Shown here: piece after piece, positions 15,155 through 24,258 of the stretch
Layout of the letters: each line of letters opens with the position of its first letter
How positions within the stretch are numbered: the first letter of the stretch is position 1
Assembly: GCA_020072785.1 (NCBI GenBank)
Contig: JAIQGG010000003.1
Location: forward strand, 124,001-188,000
DNA: 64,000 bases
DNA from: Terriglobia bacterium
Lineage (GTDB): Bacteria; Acidobacteriota; Terriglobia; Acidiferrales; UBA7541
Direction: 5' to 3'
The notes under the pieces: generated by a model
What the model was told of the DNA's origin: nothing
The model's database searches: none
Seen by the model: only the letters and a program-made list of their open reading frames with translations
Translations under genes and position numbers: made by a program

Positions 15155-16579
15155 CTACGCTCCGCCGCCGATAATGTGGAACTTCATGAAGTTTGTCGTG
15201 CCGCGGACGCCCATGGGCATGCCCGCCACGATGCCCACCACGTCGCCCTTGCGCGCCAGGCGCTCTTCCAGCAGCCGTTTGTCCGTCAGCGCCGCCAGCC
15301 CGTCGATCTTGCGCGGGTCCGCAATGTTCCGCGGCAGCACCCCCCAGATCAGCGCCAGCCGCCTCCGCGTCTCGCGCTCCGGCGAAAACGCGATGATCGG
15401 CGTCTGCGGCCGGTACCGCGACACCAGCCGCGCCGTGAACCCGCTGTGCGTGAACACCGCGATCACCTTCATGTGCAGCTCGCGCGACGCATGGCACACC
15501 AGTTCCGCCACCGTTTCCGCCACCTTCAGCTTCTCGGTCGGCTCCGGCCGCGGAAACTCATGCACGCTGGCCTCCGCCTCCTCGATGATCCGCGCCATCA
15601 TGGCCACGGACTCCACCGGGTACTTCCCCGAAGCCGTTTCCGCGGACAGCATCACCGCGTCCGACCCGTCGAAAATCGCGTTGGCCACGTCCGAGGCTTC
15701 CGCGCGCGTCGGCCGCGGGTTCTGCGTCATGGACTCCAGCATCTGCGTCGCCGTGATCACCGGCCGCCGGAACACCCGCGCCCGCGCAATGATCTCCTTC
15801 TGCACCACCGGCACGCGCTCCGGGCTCATTTCCACGCCCAGGTCCCCGCGCGCCACCATCACCCCGTCGGCCACGCGCAGGATTGCGTCCAGATTCGCGA
15901 TGGCTTCCGGCTTTTCCAGCTTGGCGATCACCGGCGTGTCCTTGCCGGCCCGGCGTATCAGCGCCTTGGCCTGCAGCACGTCCTCGGGCCGCCGCACGAA
16001 ACTCACCGCCACGTAATTCACCCCGTGCGCCAGCGCAAACGCCAGGTCTTCGCGGTCTTTCGCCGTCACCGCCGGCACGCGCAGCTGCACCCCCGGCAGG
16101 TTGATCCCCTTGTTCTGTCCCAGCTCTCCGCCGTTCACCACTTCGCAGATCACTTCCCGGCCGCGCACCTGCCGCACGCGCAGCTCGATCAACCCGTCCG
16201 CCAGCAGGATGCGGTCGCCCTTATGCACTTCCCGCGGCAGCGCCGTGAACGTCGTGCTCACCCGCGTCGAATCCCCCAGCACCCGCGCCGCGGTAATCGT
16301 AAAGCGCTGCCCCGTGCGCAGCAGCACCGGCGCGCCCCCCGCCAGCGGCCCCGTGCGGATCTTCGGTCCCTGCAGATCGGCGATCACCGCGATCGGCTTC
16401 TGCAGCTTTCGGGAGGTCTCCCGCAGCAGCGCAATGCTGCGCGCGTGTTCGGCGTGCGTGCCATGCGAAAAATTGAGCCGCGCCACGTCCATGCCCGCGC
16501 GCATCAGCTTCTCGATGAGGCGCGGCGAGCGGCTGGCCGGTCCGATGGTGCAGACGATTTTCGTGCGTCGAAAGACCAT
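15155..16579 (-). CDS. pyk: Pyruvate kinase
   Basis: Cytosolic last step of glycolysis: phosphoenolpyruvate plus ADP to pyruvate plus ATP. The 474 residues match the normal bacterial length. Motifs: TKIVCTIGPASRSPRLIEKL, the substrate-binding Arg in GMDVARLNFSHGTHAEHA, the metal-ligand region VARGDLGVEMSPERVPVVQK, and the signature VITATQMLESMTQNPRPTRA followed by SDAVMLSAETASGKYPVE. The C-terminal domain is complete and ends FMKFHIIGGGA. ATG 16577-16579 follows AGGAG at ideal distance. It lies 51 bases after the M20 peptidase gene on the same strand, so both may share a transcript. The short terminal domain lacks any PEP-utiliser extension. Confidence 0.97.
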   Translation of the reverse strand: MVFRRTKIVCTIGPASRSPRLIEKLMRAGMDVARLNFSHGTHAEHARSIALLRETSRKLQKPIAVIADLQGPKIRTGPLAGGAPVLLRTGQRFTITAARVLGDSTRVSTTFTALPREVHKGDRILLADGLIELRVRQVRGREVICEVVNGGELGQNKGINLPGVQLRVPAVTAKDREDLAFALAHGVNYVAVSFVRRPEDVLQAKALIRRAGKDTPVIAKLEKPEAIANLDAILRVADGVMVARGDLGVEMSPERVPVVQKEIIARARVFRRPVITATQMLESMTQNPRPTRAEASDVANAIFDGSDAVMLSAETASGKYPVESVAMMARIIEEAEASVHEFPRPEPTEKLKVAETVAELVCHASRELHMKVIAVFTHSGFTARLVSRYRPQTPIIAFSPERETRRRLALIWGVLPRNIADPRKIDGLAALTDKRLLEERLARKGDVVGIVAGMPMGVRGTTNFMKFHIIGGGA

Positions 16580-16630
16580 ATTCTCCTGTGCTTTGGCGGG
16601 ACCGGCGTTCCGCGCCCGTCCCCAATCCGG

Positions 16631-18103
16631 TTACTTCGCCGCCGCGAATCCCGCGACGATCCGGTACAGAAACTGCACACCCTGCGCGAACGACGCCAGC
16701 GGCATCCGCTCGTCCTCGCTGTGCATCCGCTTCAGGTCCTCCTCCGTCAGCGGAAACGGCACCAGCCCGTAGGCCTGCACGTTGTGCAGCCGCAACTGCG
16801 AGGAATCCGTCGCCCACGTGGACAGGCACGGCACAACTGGAACCCCCGGAAACTGGTCCACGGCCGCCTTCTCGATCGCCTGGTACAGCTCGCTCTCCAG
16901 CGACGACGGCGGCGCGGCATACCCGGCATCCGGCTGCACCTCGAATTTCACCTGCGGGTCGCTCACCAGCTTCTCCAGCTCCCCCACCAGCACGTCCACC
17001 GTGTCCCCCGGCAGCAGCCGGATGTTCAGCATGGCCCGCGCCTCCGCCGGAATCACGTTGACGCGCACGCCCGCCGAAAGCATCGTCGGCGAAATCGAAT
17101 CCCGCAGCATCGAATTCCACACCGGGTTGGCCTCGGAAACCACCCGCTGCGCATGCTCCGCGCGATCCGGCGTGTCCAGCGCGCGCATCCACTTGGCCAG
17201 CTCCGGATCTTCGATCCGCGCCAGCTCCTCGAAGTACCGCCGCACGATGACCGTCGGCCGCGCCGGCGCCGAATACGCCCCGATCTTGGCGATGGCCGTG
17301 GCCAGATGCACCACCGCGTTGTCCTTCGTCGGTATCGAGGCGTGCCCCGAGGCCCCGCGCGCCACCACCGCCACGTTTACCGCCACTTTCTCGCTCGCCT
17401 GCACCGCCACGTACTGCACCTGGCCGTTCTTCACGATGACGTTTCCGCCCTCGTTCAGCGCGAACCCCGCCGCGAACTTGTCCCAATACTTCGCGATCAG
17501 CGTCTTGATGCTGGCATCCCCGCCCTGTTCTTCGTCGCAGGTCGCCAGGAAGATCACGTCGCGGTTCAGCCGCGCGTTGCTTCGCTTCAGCGCAATAAAT
17601 GCCGCCAGGTTCGCCGCCAGCATCCCCTTGTCGTCCACCGCGCCGCGCCCGTAGAGGTAACCGTCCTTCACCACGGCCCCGAAGGGGTCCACCGTCCACT
17701 TGGCGCGGTCCACGCCCACCACGTCCAGGTGCGCCACCAGCAGCAGCGCCCGTGTCGGATCGGCTACCGCCGCGCTCCGCAACCGCGCCACCACCGCCGT
17801 TCGCCCCGGTCCCGCTTCCAGCAGCTCCGGCGTGATGCCCTCTTTCTCCAGAATTCCGGCGATGTACTTCGCCGCCGCCTGTTCATTTCCCGGCGGGTTC
17901 GTCGTGTTCATGCGGATCAGATCCGCCAGCCACTTGGCCGCCTCGTTCGCCAGCGCGGAGCTTTCCGCCGCCGCCGCGGCTCCCGCCGGTACCGGAGTCT
18001 GCGGAAGCTTGGCCACCGCCTGTGCGCTGGCCCGCGGCGCCGCCGCGCCCGCGGCCAGAAACCCGGCCAACAACGCCACACCGATTCGCCTGCGCTTGTG
18101 CAT
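16631..18103 (-). CDS. Secreted M20-family metallopeptidase
   Basis: Exported dizinc aminoacylase/carboxypeptidase-type enzyme of the M20 family, 490 residues; the natural peptide substrate is unknown. The ATG at 18101-18103 was chosen because AAGGAG precedes it by eight bases and it opens a clean signal peptide (MHKRRRIGVALLAGFLAAGA, cleavage after ASA). An ATG-less extension ten codons upstream is less likely. Metal and catalytic residues are all visible: His125-x-Asp127 in LLVAHLDVVGV, bridging Asp157 in GRGAVDDKGM, Glu191-Glu192 in ATCDEEQGGD, and the Asp in STWATDSSQLR. The dimerisation domain lies between (ARGASGHASIPTKDNAVVHL). The divergent VWFA-protein gene starts 195 bases away, and pyk follows downstream. 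Confidence 0.92.
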   Translation of the reverse strand: MHKRRRIGVALLAGFLAAGAAAPRASAQAVAKLPQTPVPAGAAAAAESSALANEAAKWLADLIRMNTTNPPGNEQAAAKYIAGILEKEGITPELLEAGPGRTAVVARLRSAAVADPTRALLLVAHLDVVGVDRAKWTVDPFGAVVKDGYLYGRGAVDDKGMLAANLAAFIALKRSNARLNRDVIFLATCDEEQGGDASIKTLIAKYWDKFAAGFALNEGGNVIVKNGQVQYVAVQASEKVAVNVAVVARGASGHASIPTKDNAVVHLATAIAKIGAYSAPARPTVIVRRYFEELARIEDPELAKWMRALDTPDRAEHAQRVVSEANPVWNSMLRDSISPTMLSAGVRVNVIPAEARAMLNIRLLPGDTVDVLVGELEKLVSDPQVKFEVQPDAGYAAPPSSLESELYQAIEKAAVDQFPGVPVVPCLSTWATDSSQLRLHNVQAYGLVPFPLTEEDLKRMHSEDERMPLASFAQGVQFLYRIVAGFAAAK

Positions 18104-18298
18104 GCCGACTGCTCCTTCGAAGGAGATAAACACCCGGAAAACTTTATTCCATGAAAACGCTTCATATTACCATGCGCGCGCGGCCCGCCGCCGGACCGCA
18201 TAGCGGGCGCGTAGCGTATATTCCACGGTGCAGAGCGCGCTGCGGTTGTCACCAGCGGGCGCCTGTGTCAGCATGAACCGCAGAAAAGAGGGCCGATA

Positions 18299-19360
18299 AT
18301 GAAGCCGACCGCTTGGGGATTCCTGCTTGTGCTGCTTACCGCCGCCCTGGTGCTGCCGCTCGGCCAGATGCAGCTCCTGGCCCGCCCGCAGCAGGGTCCC
18401 GCGAACCCCCCCGCGCAGCAGCCTCCGCAGGGCCAGGTCTCCATCTCCGTCGAGGTCCCCGTCGTTGACGTCGATGTCATCGCCGCCACCCAGCACGGCG
18501 ACATCATCACCGGCCTGAAGAAGGAAAACTTCCGCATCTACGAAGACGGCGTCGCCCAGACCATCACCAACTTCGCCCCCACCGACGCCCCCATCACCAT
18601 CGTCATGCTTCTGGAATTCAGCAAGCTCGGCTATCAATACTATTTCGGCGAGCTGGGAAAAGTCGGCGCCTACGATTTCGTGAACCATTTGAACGAGAAG
18701 GACTGGGTCGCCCTGGTTACTTTTGACATGAAATCGCGCGTCGAGGTGGACTTCACCCAGAATAAGGAAGAGATCAAGGACGCCATCAGGCACCTGTATT
18801 TCCCGGGTTTCTCGGAATCGAATGTGTTTGATGCGCTCCTCGACACCGTGGATCGCCTGAAAGAGGTCAAGGGGAAAAAAGCCATTCTTTTGTACGCTAC
18901 CGGCAGGGATACTTTCAGCAAGCACACGCTCGACCAGACTTTGAAAGCCTTGCGCCAGACCGACGTAACCATTTTCTGTGTCGGCGTGGCCAAGGACCAG
19001 GTCGAATACATGGATTCGCACGGATATCTTGGCAATATCGGCAGGCTCGACTTCTACCAGGCCGATAATCAGCTTCGGGCTTTTGCCGAGATAACCGGCG
19101 GCCGTGCCTGGCTACCGCAATTTCTTGGGGAGATGCCGGGCATTGCGCAGGACGTCGTCGCCAGCCTCCGCAACCAGTACAGCTTGGCCTACAGCCCCAC
19201 CAACCGCGTCCTCGACGGCAAGTTCCGCAAGATCAAAGTCGAACTCGTCGCACCCGACGGCGGCCCGCTCACCGTCCTCGACCAGAAAAAGAAGAAACAG
19301 AAGATCGTCCTCTACCACCGCCAGGGCTACATCGCCCCCAAGGAGAGCGGCGCCAACTGA
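18299..19360 (+). CDS. VWFA-related acidobacterial domain protein
   Basis: Exported protein (353 residues) of the VWFA-related family that is expanded in Acidobacteriota (TIGR03436-type); function unknown. A signal peptide (FLLVLLTAALVLPLG) and a Pro/Gln-rich linker (QQGPANPPAQQPPQGQ) precede a beta segment with VPVVDVDVIAATQHGDIITG and LKKENFRIYEDGV, the family start. The von Willebrand A fold follows (KVGAYDFVNHL, DWVALVTFDM, KKAILLYATGRDTFSKHT). The metal-ion site is degenerate: the usual DxSxS reads EFSKL (106-110), so metal-dependent adhesion is doubtful. The last part (SLRNQYSLAYSPTNRVLDGK) is the typical family C-terminus. It is divergent from the M20 peptidase and convergent with the dehydrogenase at 19394. 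Confidence 0.92.
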   Translation: MKPTAWGFLLVLLTAALVLPLGQMQLLARPQQGPANPPAQQPPQGQVSISVEVPVVDVDVIAATQHGDIITGLKKENFRIYEDGVAQTITNFAPTDAPITIVMLLEFSKLGYQYYFGELGKVGAYDFVNHLNEKDWVALVTFDMKSRVEVDFTQNKEEIKDAIRHLYFPGFSESNVFDALLDTVDRLKEVKGKKAILLYATGRDTFSKHTLDQTLKALRQTDVTIFCVGVAKDQVEYMDSHGYLGNIGRLDFYQADNQLRAFAEITGGRAWLPQFLGEMPGIAQDVVASLRNQYSLAYSPTNRVLDGKFRKIKVELVAPDGGPLTVLDQKKKKQKIVLYHRQGYIAPKESGAN

Positions 19361-19393
19361 GCCGTTTCCGCGGAGCAACCCGGCGGCCGAAAT

Positions 19394-20401
19394 CTAATAC
19401 CCGCGCGCCAGGTCCACGCGGTTCACCATCTCCCGCCCCGCAAACCAGCGTTCCAGCAAATCCATCAACAACGCCGTCTCCCGCTCCCACAACCGGTCGC
19501 TCACCGCGCTGGTGTGCGGCGTAAGCAGCAGGTTCCGCGCCCTCCATAACGGCGACTCCGCCGGCAGCGGCTCCTCCACCGCCACATCCAGCGCCGCCCC
19601 CGCCAGATCTCCCGCTTCCAGCGCCCGCACCAACGCCGCTTCGTCCAGCAGCGAGCCGCGCGCCACGTTCACCAGCCGCGCGGTGCGCTTCATCCGCGCC
19701 AGTTGCGCCGCCCCGATCAGATGCCGCGTCTCCGCCGTCTCCGGCGCGGCAATCACCACATAATCCGCCGCCGGCAACACCGCATCGAGCTGCGTCGCCG
19801 CCACGATCCGCTCCGCCAGCGCCGTATCTCCTTCACCCGACCGCGTCACGCCCCACACGCGCATCTCCAGCGCCTGCGCGCGCCGCGCCAGTTCCCGCCC
19901 GATCGAACCCATCCCCACGATCAGCAGCAGTTGCCCGTTCAGTTCCGTGAGATGCTGCGGCTTGTCCCACAACTCCTGCTGCGCCCACTGCCTGCGGTCC
20001 TGGCAGCGCACCGAATCCGGAAAATTCCGCGCCAGCGCCAGCAGCAGCCCCAGCGTGTGCTCGGCCATGGGCACCGAAAAAATCCCGCTCGGATTCGTCA
20101 CCAGAATTCCCGAATCCCGCAATTCCGGGTACATCAGCTGCGCCACCCCCGCCGCCGTCGAATGAATCCACTTCAGCTTCTTCGCTTCCTGCAACTGCTG
20201 CGGCCGCAGCGAATAGCCCACGAAAATATCTGTGTCCGGCAACTCTTCCGGCAGCCGGTCATACTTCGGCAGGTGCACCACGCGCAGTTCCGGCCAGCGC
20301 CGCCGGATTGTCTCCGCCAGCAGCGCCTTCGGCCGCCACTCCGTGAACGGATGCCACACGCAAATCGTCAGCTTGGTCTCGCCCGGCTTTGTCCGCGTCA
20401 T
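19394..20401 (-). CDS. D-2-hydroxyacid dehydrogenase
   Basis: NAD(P)-dependent oxidoreductase of the D-isomer-specific 2-hydroxyacid dehydrogenase family, probably reducing a 2-keto acid; exact substrate unknown. Starting at ATG 20399-20401 it has 335 residues, normal for the family; a GTG twelve codons upstream is also possible and would leave only seven bases after gpmI. Nucleotide site: LLIVGMGSIGRELARRA. Catalytic elements: Arg in RLVNVARGSLLDEAAL, Glu in DVAVEEPLPAESP, His in LLLTPHTSAVSDRLW. The N-terminal catalytic domain shows STAAGVAQLMYPEL and SGIFSVPMAEHTLGLLLAL. It lies just downstream of gpmI on the same strand, most likely in one operon. Confidence 0.92.
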   Translation of the reverse strand: MTRTKPGETKLTICVWHPFTEWRPKALLAETIRRRWPELRVVHLPKYDRLPEELPDTDIFVGYSLRPQQLQEAKKLKWIHSTAAGVAQLMYPELRDSGILVTNPSGIFSVPMAEHTLGLLLALARNFPDSVRCQDRRQWAQQELWDKPQHLTELNGQLLLIVGMGSIGRELARRAQALEMRVWGVTRSGEGDTALAERIVAATQLDAVLPAADYVVIAAPETAETRHLIGAAQLARMKRTARLVNVARGSLLDEAALVRALEAGDLAGAALDVAVEEPLPAESPLWRARNLLLTPHTSAVSDRLWERETALLMDLLERWFAGREMVNRVDLARGY

Positions 20402-20444
20402 ACCCCGCCGCCAGTTTCCAGACTCAATTCGGTCCACGCGCGCG

Positions 20445-22013
20445 CTACGCCTTCTGCCGCAAATCCTTCCCCGTCATCTCCACCGGCGAGCGCTCCCCCA
20501 GCACTCCCAGCATCGTCGGCGCGATGTCCCGCAGCGCCCCGCCGCCGCGCAGCCGCACGTTCTCGTCCTCGCTCACGAGAATGAACGGCACGGGATTCGT
20601 CGTGTGGTAGGTGTGCGGCCCGCCGGTCAGCGGATCGATCATGGTCTCCGCGTTCCCGTGATCCGCGGTGATGATCCACGCGCCCCCGCGCGGCTTCAGC
20701 GCCTGGTAGATGCGCGCCAGCCCCGCGTCCACCGCTTCAACCGCCTGGATCGCCGCCTCCAGCTTCCCCGAATGCCCCACCATGTCCGCGTTGGCGTAAT
20801 TCATGATGATGGCGTCGAATTCGCCTTTCTCGATCGCTTTCACCACCGCGTCCGTGATCCCCGCCGCGGACATCTCCGGCATCAGGTCGTACGTGGCCAC
20901 TTTCGGCGACGGCACCAGAATGCGCTCCTCGCCGCGGTACGGCTTTTCCACGCCGCCGTTGAAAAAATAGGTCACGTGCGCGTACTTCTCCGTCTCCGCG
21001 CAGCGCAAATTCTTGAACTGCAGCTCAGTAAACACTTCCGCGAGGATGTGCTCCAGTTTTTCCGAACCGATCACGTAGCGCAGCCACGGCCAGGTCTTCT
21101 CATACTGGGTCATGGCCACGAAAAAAAGATTCTTCGGCCGCCGGGCGTCCGCAAATCCGTCAAAAGCCGGATCCGCCAGCGCCCGGGTCATCTGCCGCGC
21201 GCGGTCCGCCCGGAAATTGTAGAAAATCACCGCGTCCTCTTCGCGGATCAGCCCCACCGGCGCCGCCTCCGCGGAGGCTGGCCCGCTGCCCCGCGTGATC
21301 ACCACCGGCTTCACGAATTCGTCGGTCACTCCCTGCTCGTAGCTGCGCTCCACCGCCGCAACCGGATCCGCGGCGCGGGTATCCGCCTCCCCGTGCACCA
21401 TCGCGCGGCAGGACTTCTCGATGCGCTCCCAGCGCTTGTCGCGGTCCATCGCGTAGTAGCGCCCGCTGAGCGAGGCGATCTCCCCGCAGCTCAGCTCGCG
21501 CATCTTCCGCTGCAGTTGCCGCAGGTAGTCCCGCCCGCTGTTCGGCGGCGTGTCCCGCCCGTCCAGGAAGCAATGCACGAAGACGCGCTCCACCTTGTTG
21601 CGCTTGGCCATCTCCAGCAGCGCGAACAGGTGATTCAACTGCGAGTGCACGCCGCCGTCGCTCAACAGGCCGAGCAGATGCAGCTGCCGCGTTTTCCCGC
21701 GCTCCATGGCCTGCAGAATCAGCTTGTTCTTGTAAATTTCGCCCGTGGAAATCAGCGTGTCGATCCGCGTGATGTCCATGTGCACGATGCGCCCCGCGCC
21801 CATGTTCATGTGCCCCACTTCGCTGTTGCCCATCTGCCCTTCCGGCAGCCCCACGTACGGCCCCGAGGTGTGGATCAGCGTATTCGGAAATTTCCTCAGC
21901 AGCACGTCGTAGGTGGGTTTCCGCGCCAGGGCCACCGCATTGCCGCGCGTCTCCGCGCGGTACCCCCAGCCATCCAGCACCGTTAAAACAATGGGTTTTC
22001 GTGGTTTGCTCAT
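20445..22013 (-). CDS. gpmI: 2,3-bisphosphoglycerate-independent phosphoglycerate mutase
   Basis: Cytosolic manganese-dependent glycolytic enzyme interconverting 3- and 2-phosphoglycerate; 522 residues, the usual length. Alkaline-phosphatase-fold motifs are intact: the first metal Asp in [17 protein letters not shown], the phosphorylated Ser64 in [19 protein letters not shown], the phosphotransferase segment [14 protein letters not shown], substrate-binding [11 protein letters not shown], and the second metal cluster [11 protein letters not shown] and [11 protein letters not shown]. The end ([11 protein letters not shown]) is complete. ATG 22011-22013 lies in a short leader. The next gene on the same strand is the 2-hydroxyacid dehydrogenase. 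An REP-like hairpin sits between its start and the upstream cysteine-desulfurase-like gene. Confidence 0.97.
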   Translation of the reverse strand: MSKPRKPIVLTVLDGWGYRAETRGNAVALARKPTYDVLLRKFPNTLIHTSGPYVGLPEGQMGNSEVGHMNMGAGRIVHMDITRIDTLISTGEIYKNKLILQAMERGKTRQLHLLGLLSDGGVHSQLNHLFALLEMAKRNKVERVFVHCFLDGRDTPPNSGRDYLRQLQRKMRELSCGEIASLSGRYYAMDRDKRWERIEKSCRAMVHGEADTRAADPVAAVERSYEQGVTDEFVKPVVITRGSGPASAEAAPVGLIREEDAVIFYNFRADRARQMTRALADPAFDGFADARRPKNLFFVAMTQYEKTWPWLRYVIGSEKLEHILAEVFTELQFKNLRCAETEKYAHVTYFFNGGVEKPYRGEERILVPSPKVATYDLMPEMSAAGITDAVVKAIEKGEFDAIIMNYANADMVGHSGKLEAAIQAVEAVDAGLARIYQALKPRGGAWIITADHGNAETMIDPLTGGPHTYHTTNPVPFILVSEDENVRLRGGGALRDIAPTMLGVLGERSPVEMTGKDLRQKA

Positions 22014-22099
22014 AGCGGCTCAGGATACACGGATTTTTAGAGCGGTTGTAGCGGCTGCCGCAACTTATCCCGGGGACATCGGGAGGCGGGCAGCTTGCT

Positions 22100-22132
22100 G
22101 CGGTAGCGCCGGCGTCCCGCCGGAGCTACCGC
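22100..22132. repeat. REP-like hairpin overlapping a stop codon
   Basis: Arms GCGGTAGCGCCGGCG (22100-22114) and CGCCGGAGCTACCGC (22118-22132) pair with one mismatch around a TCC loop. It resembles the element at 3621-3654. The stop codon of the gene at 22126-23412 lies inside the second arm. Confidence 0.65.
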
Positions 22133-23412
22133 CCGGCGAATTCGCGCAGCGCAGCCAGCAGACGGTCCACTTCCGCGGCCGTGTTGTAGTGCACCAGGCC
22201 GATGCGCAGCATCCCCCCGCTGGCTTCCACGCCCAGGCGTTCCGTCAGGTTCAGCGCGTAGTAGTTGCCGTCCCAGGTGAAGATGCCGCGTTCGCCCAGA
22301 AACTTGGCCGCTTCCGTCGGCGTGTGCCCTGCGATGCGCACCGCCACGGTGCCCACGCGCTCCGCGGCACGCGCCGGGTCGCTAATGCCGTAAAAGCGCA
22401 GCTTCGGGATTCCCAGCAGACCCGCGATAAGCCGCGCCGCCAGCGCCCGTTCATGCTGCTGGATCGCCGCATAGGCCGCGAGCAGCGCCGCGCGGCGGTT
22501 CGCCGCCTTTGGCTCACACCGCCGGCCGAGTTCCGCGAGATAGTTCACCGCGGCGAGTATTCCCGCGAGGCATTCCTGCACCTGGGTCCCGGTCTCCCAG
22601 CGGTCGGGAATCTGGTCCGAGGCCGGCCGCACCTTGTAGGGCTTCAGCCGCGTCATGTGCTCTTTCTTCCCGTACAGCACGCCCGCATGCGGCCCGAAGA
22701 ACTTGTACGGCGAGCAGGCCATAAAATCGCAGTCCAGCGCGCGCACGTCGATCGCGCCGTGCGGCGCATAGTGCACCGCGTCAATAAACGCCAGCGCCCC
22801 GGCGGCGTGCGCCAGCCTCACGATCTCCGCCACCGGATTGATTGTGCCCACGGCGTTCGAGGCGTAACCCACGGCGACCAGCCTAGTCTTCGCGGTAAGT
22901 TTGCGCTGCAGGTCATCGAGGTCCAGCGTGCAATCGGCTTCGCGGATGTCCACCTGGCGAAGCACCGCGCCGCGCTCCTCGAGCGCGCGCCACGGCGCGA
23001 CGTTGGCATCGTGGTCCAGCGTGGTCACCACGATCTCGTCGCCCGGCCGCAGCTCCCGGCCCAGCGCCCGCGCAAACGCAAACGTGATGGTGGTCATGCT
23101 CGGCCCGAAGCTGATCTCCTCGGCGTGGCCATGAAGAAGATCGGCCATGGCCTCGCGCGCCGCGGCAATCATCTCGTCGTTGCGCCGGCTGGTGAGAAAT
23201 GCGCCGCCGCTGTTGGCGTTAGCCTGCAGAAAATAGTTCTGGAACGCGTCCATCACCTGCTGGGGCACCTGCGTCCCCGCCGGACCGTCGAGGAATGCCG
23301 CGGTGTGGCCGTTCACGGCAAGCTGCAGGGATGGGAATTGCGCGCGAACCCAGGCGGAATCCAGCGGCGCGCCCGCCGCACTTCCTGATTCATGAATGAC
23401 CGGTGTGCTCAT
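22126..23412 (-). CDS. Cysteine desulfurase-like PLP enzyme (class V aminotransferase fold)
   Basis: Fold-type I PLP enzyme of the cysteine-desulfurase-like subfamily (TIGR01976-type), 428 residues; biochemical activity unassigned. Motifs: FLDGPAGTQVPQQVMDAFQN at the start, ISFGPSMTTITFAFARALGR, the cofactor-clamping His-Asp region VTTLDHDANVAPW and FIDAVHYAPHGAIDV, and the Schiff-base lysine in CSPYKFFGPHAGVLYG. The catalytic cysteine loop of true SufS/IscS enzymes is not evident near the C-terminus (GGMLRIGLVHYNTAAEV is seen instead), so sulfur transfer should not be assumed. No nearby suf or isc genes. ATG 23410-23412 lacks a strong ribosome site. It is divergent from the flavin-binding protein gene. 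Confidence 0.88.
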   Translation of the reverse strand: MSTPVIHESGSAAGAPLDSAWVRAQFPSLQLAVNGHTAAFLDGPAGTQVPQQVMDAFQNYFLQANANSGGAFLTSRRNDEMIAAAREAMADLLHGHAEEISFGPSMTTITFAFARALGRELRPGDEIVVTTLDHDANVAPWRALEERGAVLRQVDIREADCTLDLDDLQRKLTAKTRLVAVGYASNAVGTINPVAEIVRLAHAAGALAFIDAVHYAPHGAIDVRALDCDFMACSPYKFFGPHAGVLYGKKEHMTRLKPYKVRPASDQIPDRWETGTQVQECLAGILAAVNYLAELGRRCEPKAANRRAALLAAYAAIQQHERALAARLIAGLLGIPKLRFYGISDPARAAERVGTVAVRIAGHTPTEAAKFLGERGIFTWDGNYYALNLTERLGVEASGGMLRIGLVHYNTAAEVDRLLAALREFAGR

Positions 23413-23585
23413 TGCGGTAGTTTCTCACAACCGCGAAGGCCTTTGCGAGAGCCCGCGCCGCACCGCGCGTGATACCATTTCCCGGTTCGTTCTCACCACT
23501 TATGCCGCAGTGGCGCCGGCTAGCAACACTACGGGGGACCGCAAAGCGCTGGACTCCGCGCCACGTTTCGCCAAGGAGGTGCAGC

Positions 23586-24239
23586 GTGCCCGAGAACTTC
23601 ACTCCCAGCGACAAAACCCGCGTGGTGCGCGAGCCGCAGCGCGGCGTCTATGACCGCGCAGCCATCTACAAAATTCTCGACGAGGGCTTCGTCTGCCATG
23701 CCGGCTTCGCCATCGCGGGCCAGCCCTACGTGATCCCCACGATGTACGCGCGCATCGGCGACGCGCTCTACTTTCACGGCTCGGCAGCCAGCCGGATGCT
23801 GCGCAATCTGAGCGAAGGCGCCCCGGTGTGCATCACCGTGAGCCTGATCGACGGTTTGGTGCTGGCGCGCTCGGTATTCAACCACTCCATGAACTACCGC
23901 TCGGTGGTGGCGCTGGGCACGGCCACGCTGGTGGACGACCCGGCGGAGAAGCTCGAAGCGCTGCGCGCCTTCACCGAAAAGATCCTGCCGGGCCGCTGGA
24001 ACGAGGCGCGCGGCCCCAATGAAAAAGAGATGAAAGCCACGAGCATCCTGCGCCTCCCGCTGACCGAGGTTTCCGCGAAGGTCCGCTCGGGCGGCGTGGA
24101 GGATGACGCCGAGGACTACGCGCTAAAAATATGGGCCGGCGTCATTCCTCTGCATCTCGCCGCCGGCGCCCCGGTGCGCGATGAACGGTGCGATCCGGCG
24201 ATTCCCCTGCCGGACTACCTCGCGAAGTACCAGCGCTGA
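23586..24239 (+). CDS. Pyridoxamine 5'-phosphate oxidase-family flavin-binding protein
   Basis: Split-barrel FMN-binding protein (217 residues) of the pyridoxamine-phosphate-oxidase-like group; members act as flavin reductases, heme-binding proteins or antibiotic-modifying enzymes, so the role is open. The GTG start (23586-23588) is fixed by a near-perfect AAGGAGG seven bases upstream; the frame extends further upstream with no homology. Motifs: YDRAAIYKILDEGFVCHAGF, QPYVIPTMYARIGDALYFHG, SAASRMLRNLSEGAPVCITV and NHSMNYRSVVALGTATLVDD, all typical of the NimA-like/PF12900 type. It lies between a divergent PLP enzyme and convergent homoserine dehydrogenase. Confidence 0.9.
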   Translation: MPENFTPSDKTRVVREPQRGVYDRAAIYKILDEGFVCHAGFAIAGQPYVIPTMYARIGDALYFHGSAASRMLRNLSEGAPVCITVSLIDGLVLARSVFNHSMNYRSVVALGTATLVDDPAEKLEALRAFTEKILPGRWNEARGPNEKEMKATSILRLPLTEVSAKVRSGGVEDDAEDYALKIWAGVIPLHLAAGAPVRDERCDPAIPLPDYLAKYQR

Positions 24240-24258
24240 ATCGCGGCTGGGGCCGTCC

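Noticed and set aside
14777-18154. Open frame of 1125 codons on the plus strand
   Set aside because: Antisense to pyk and the M20 peptidase; Arg/His-rich composition, no motifs.
22126-23412. sufS or iscS
   Set aside because: PLP lysine is present but the catalytic cysteine loop is not seen and no Fe-S assembly genes are nearby.
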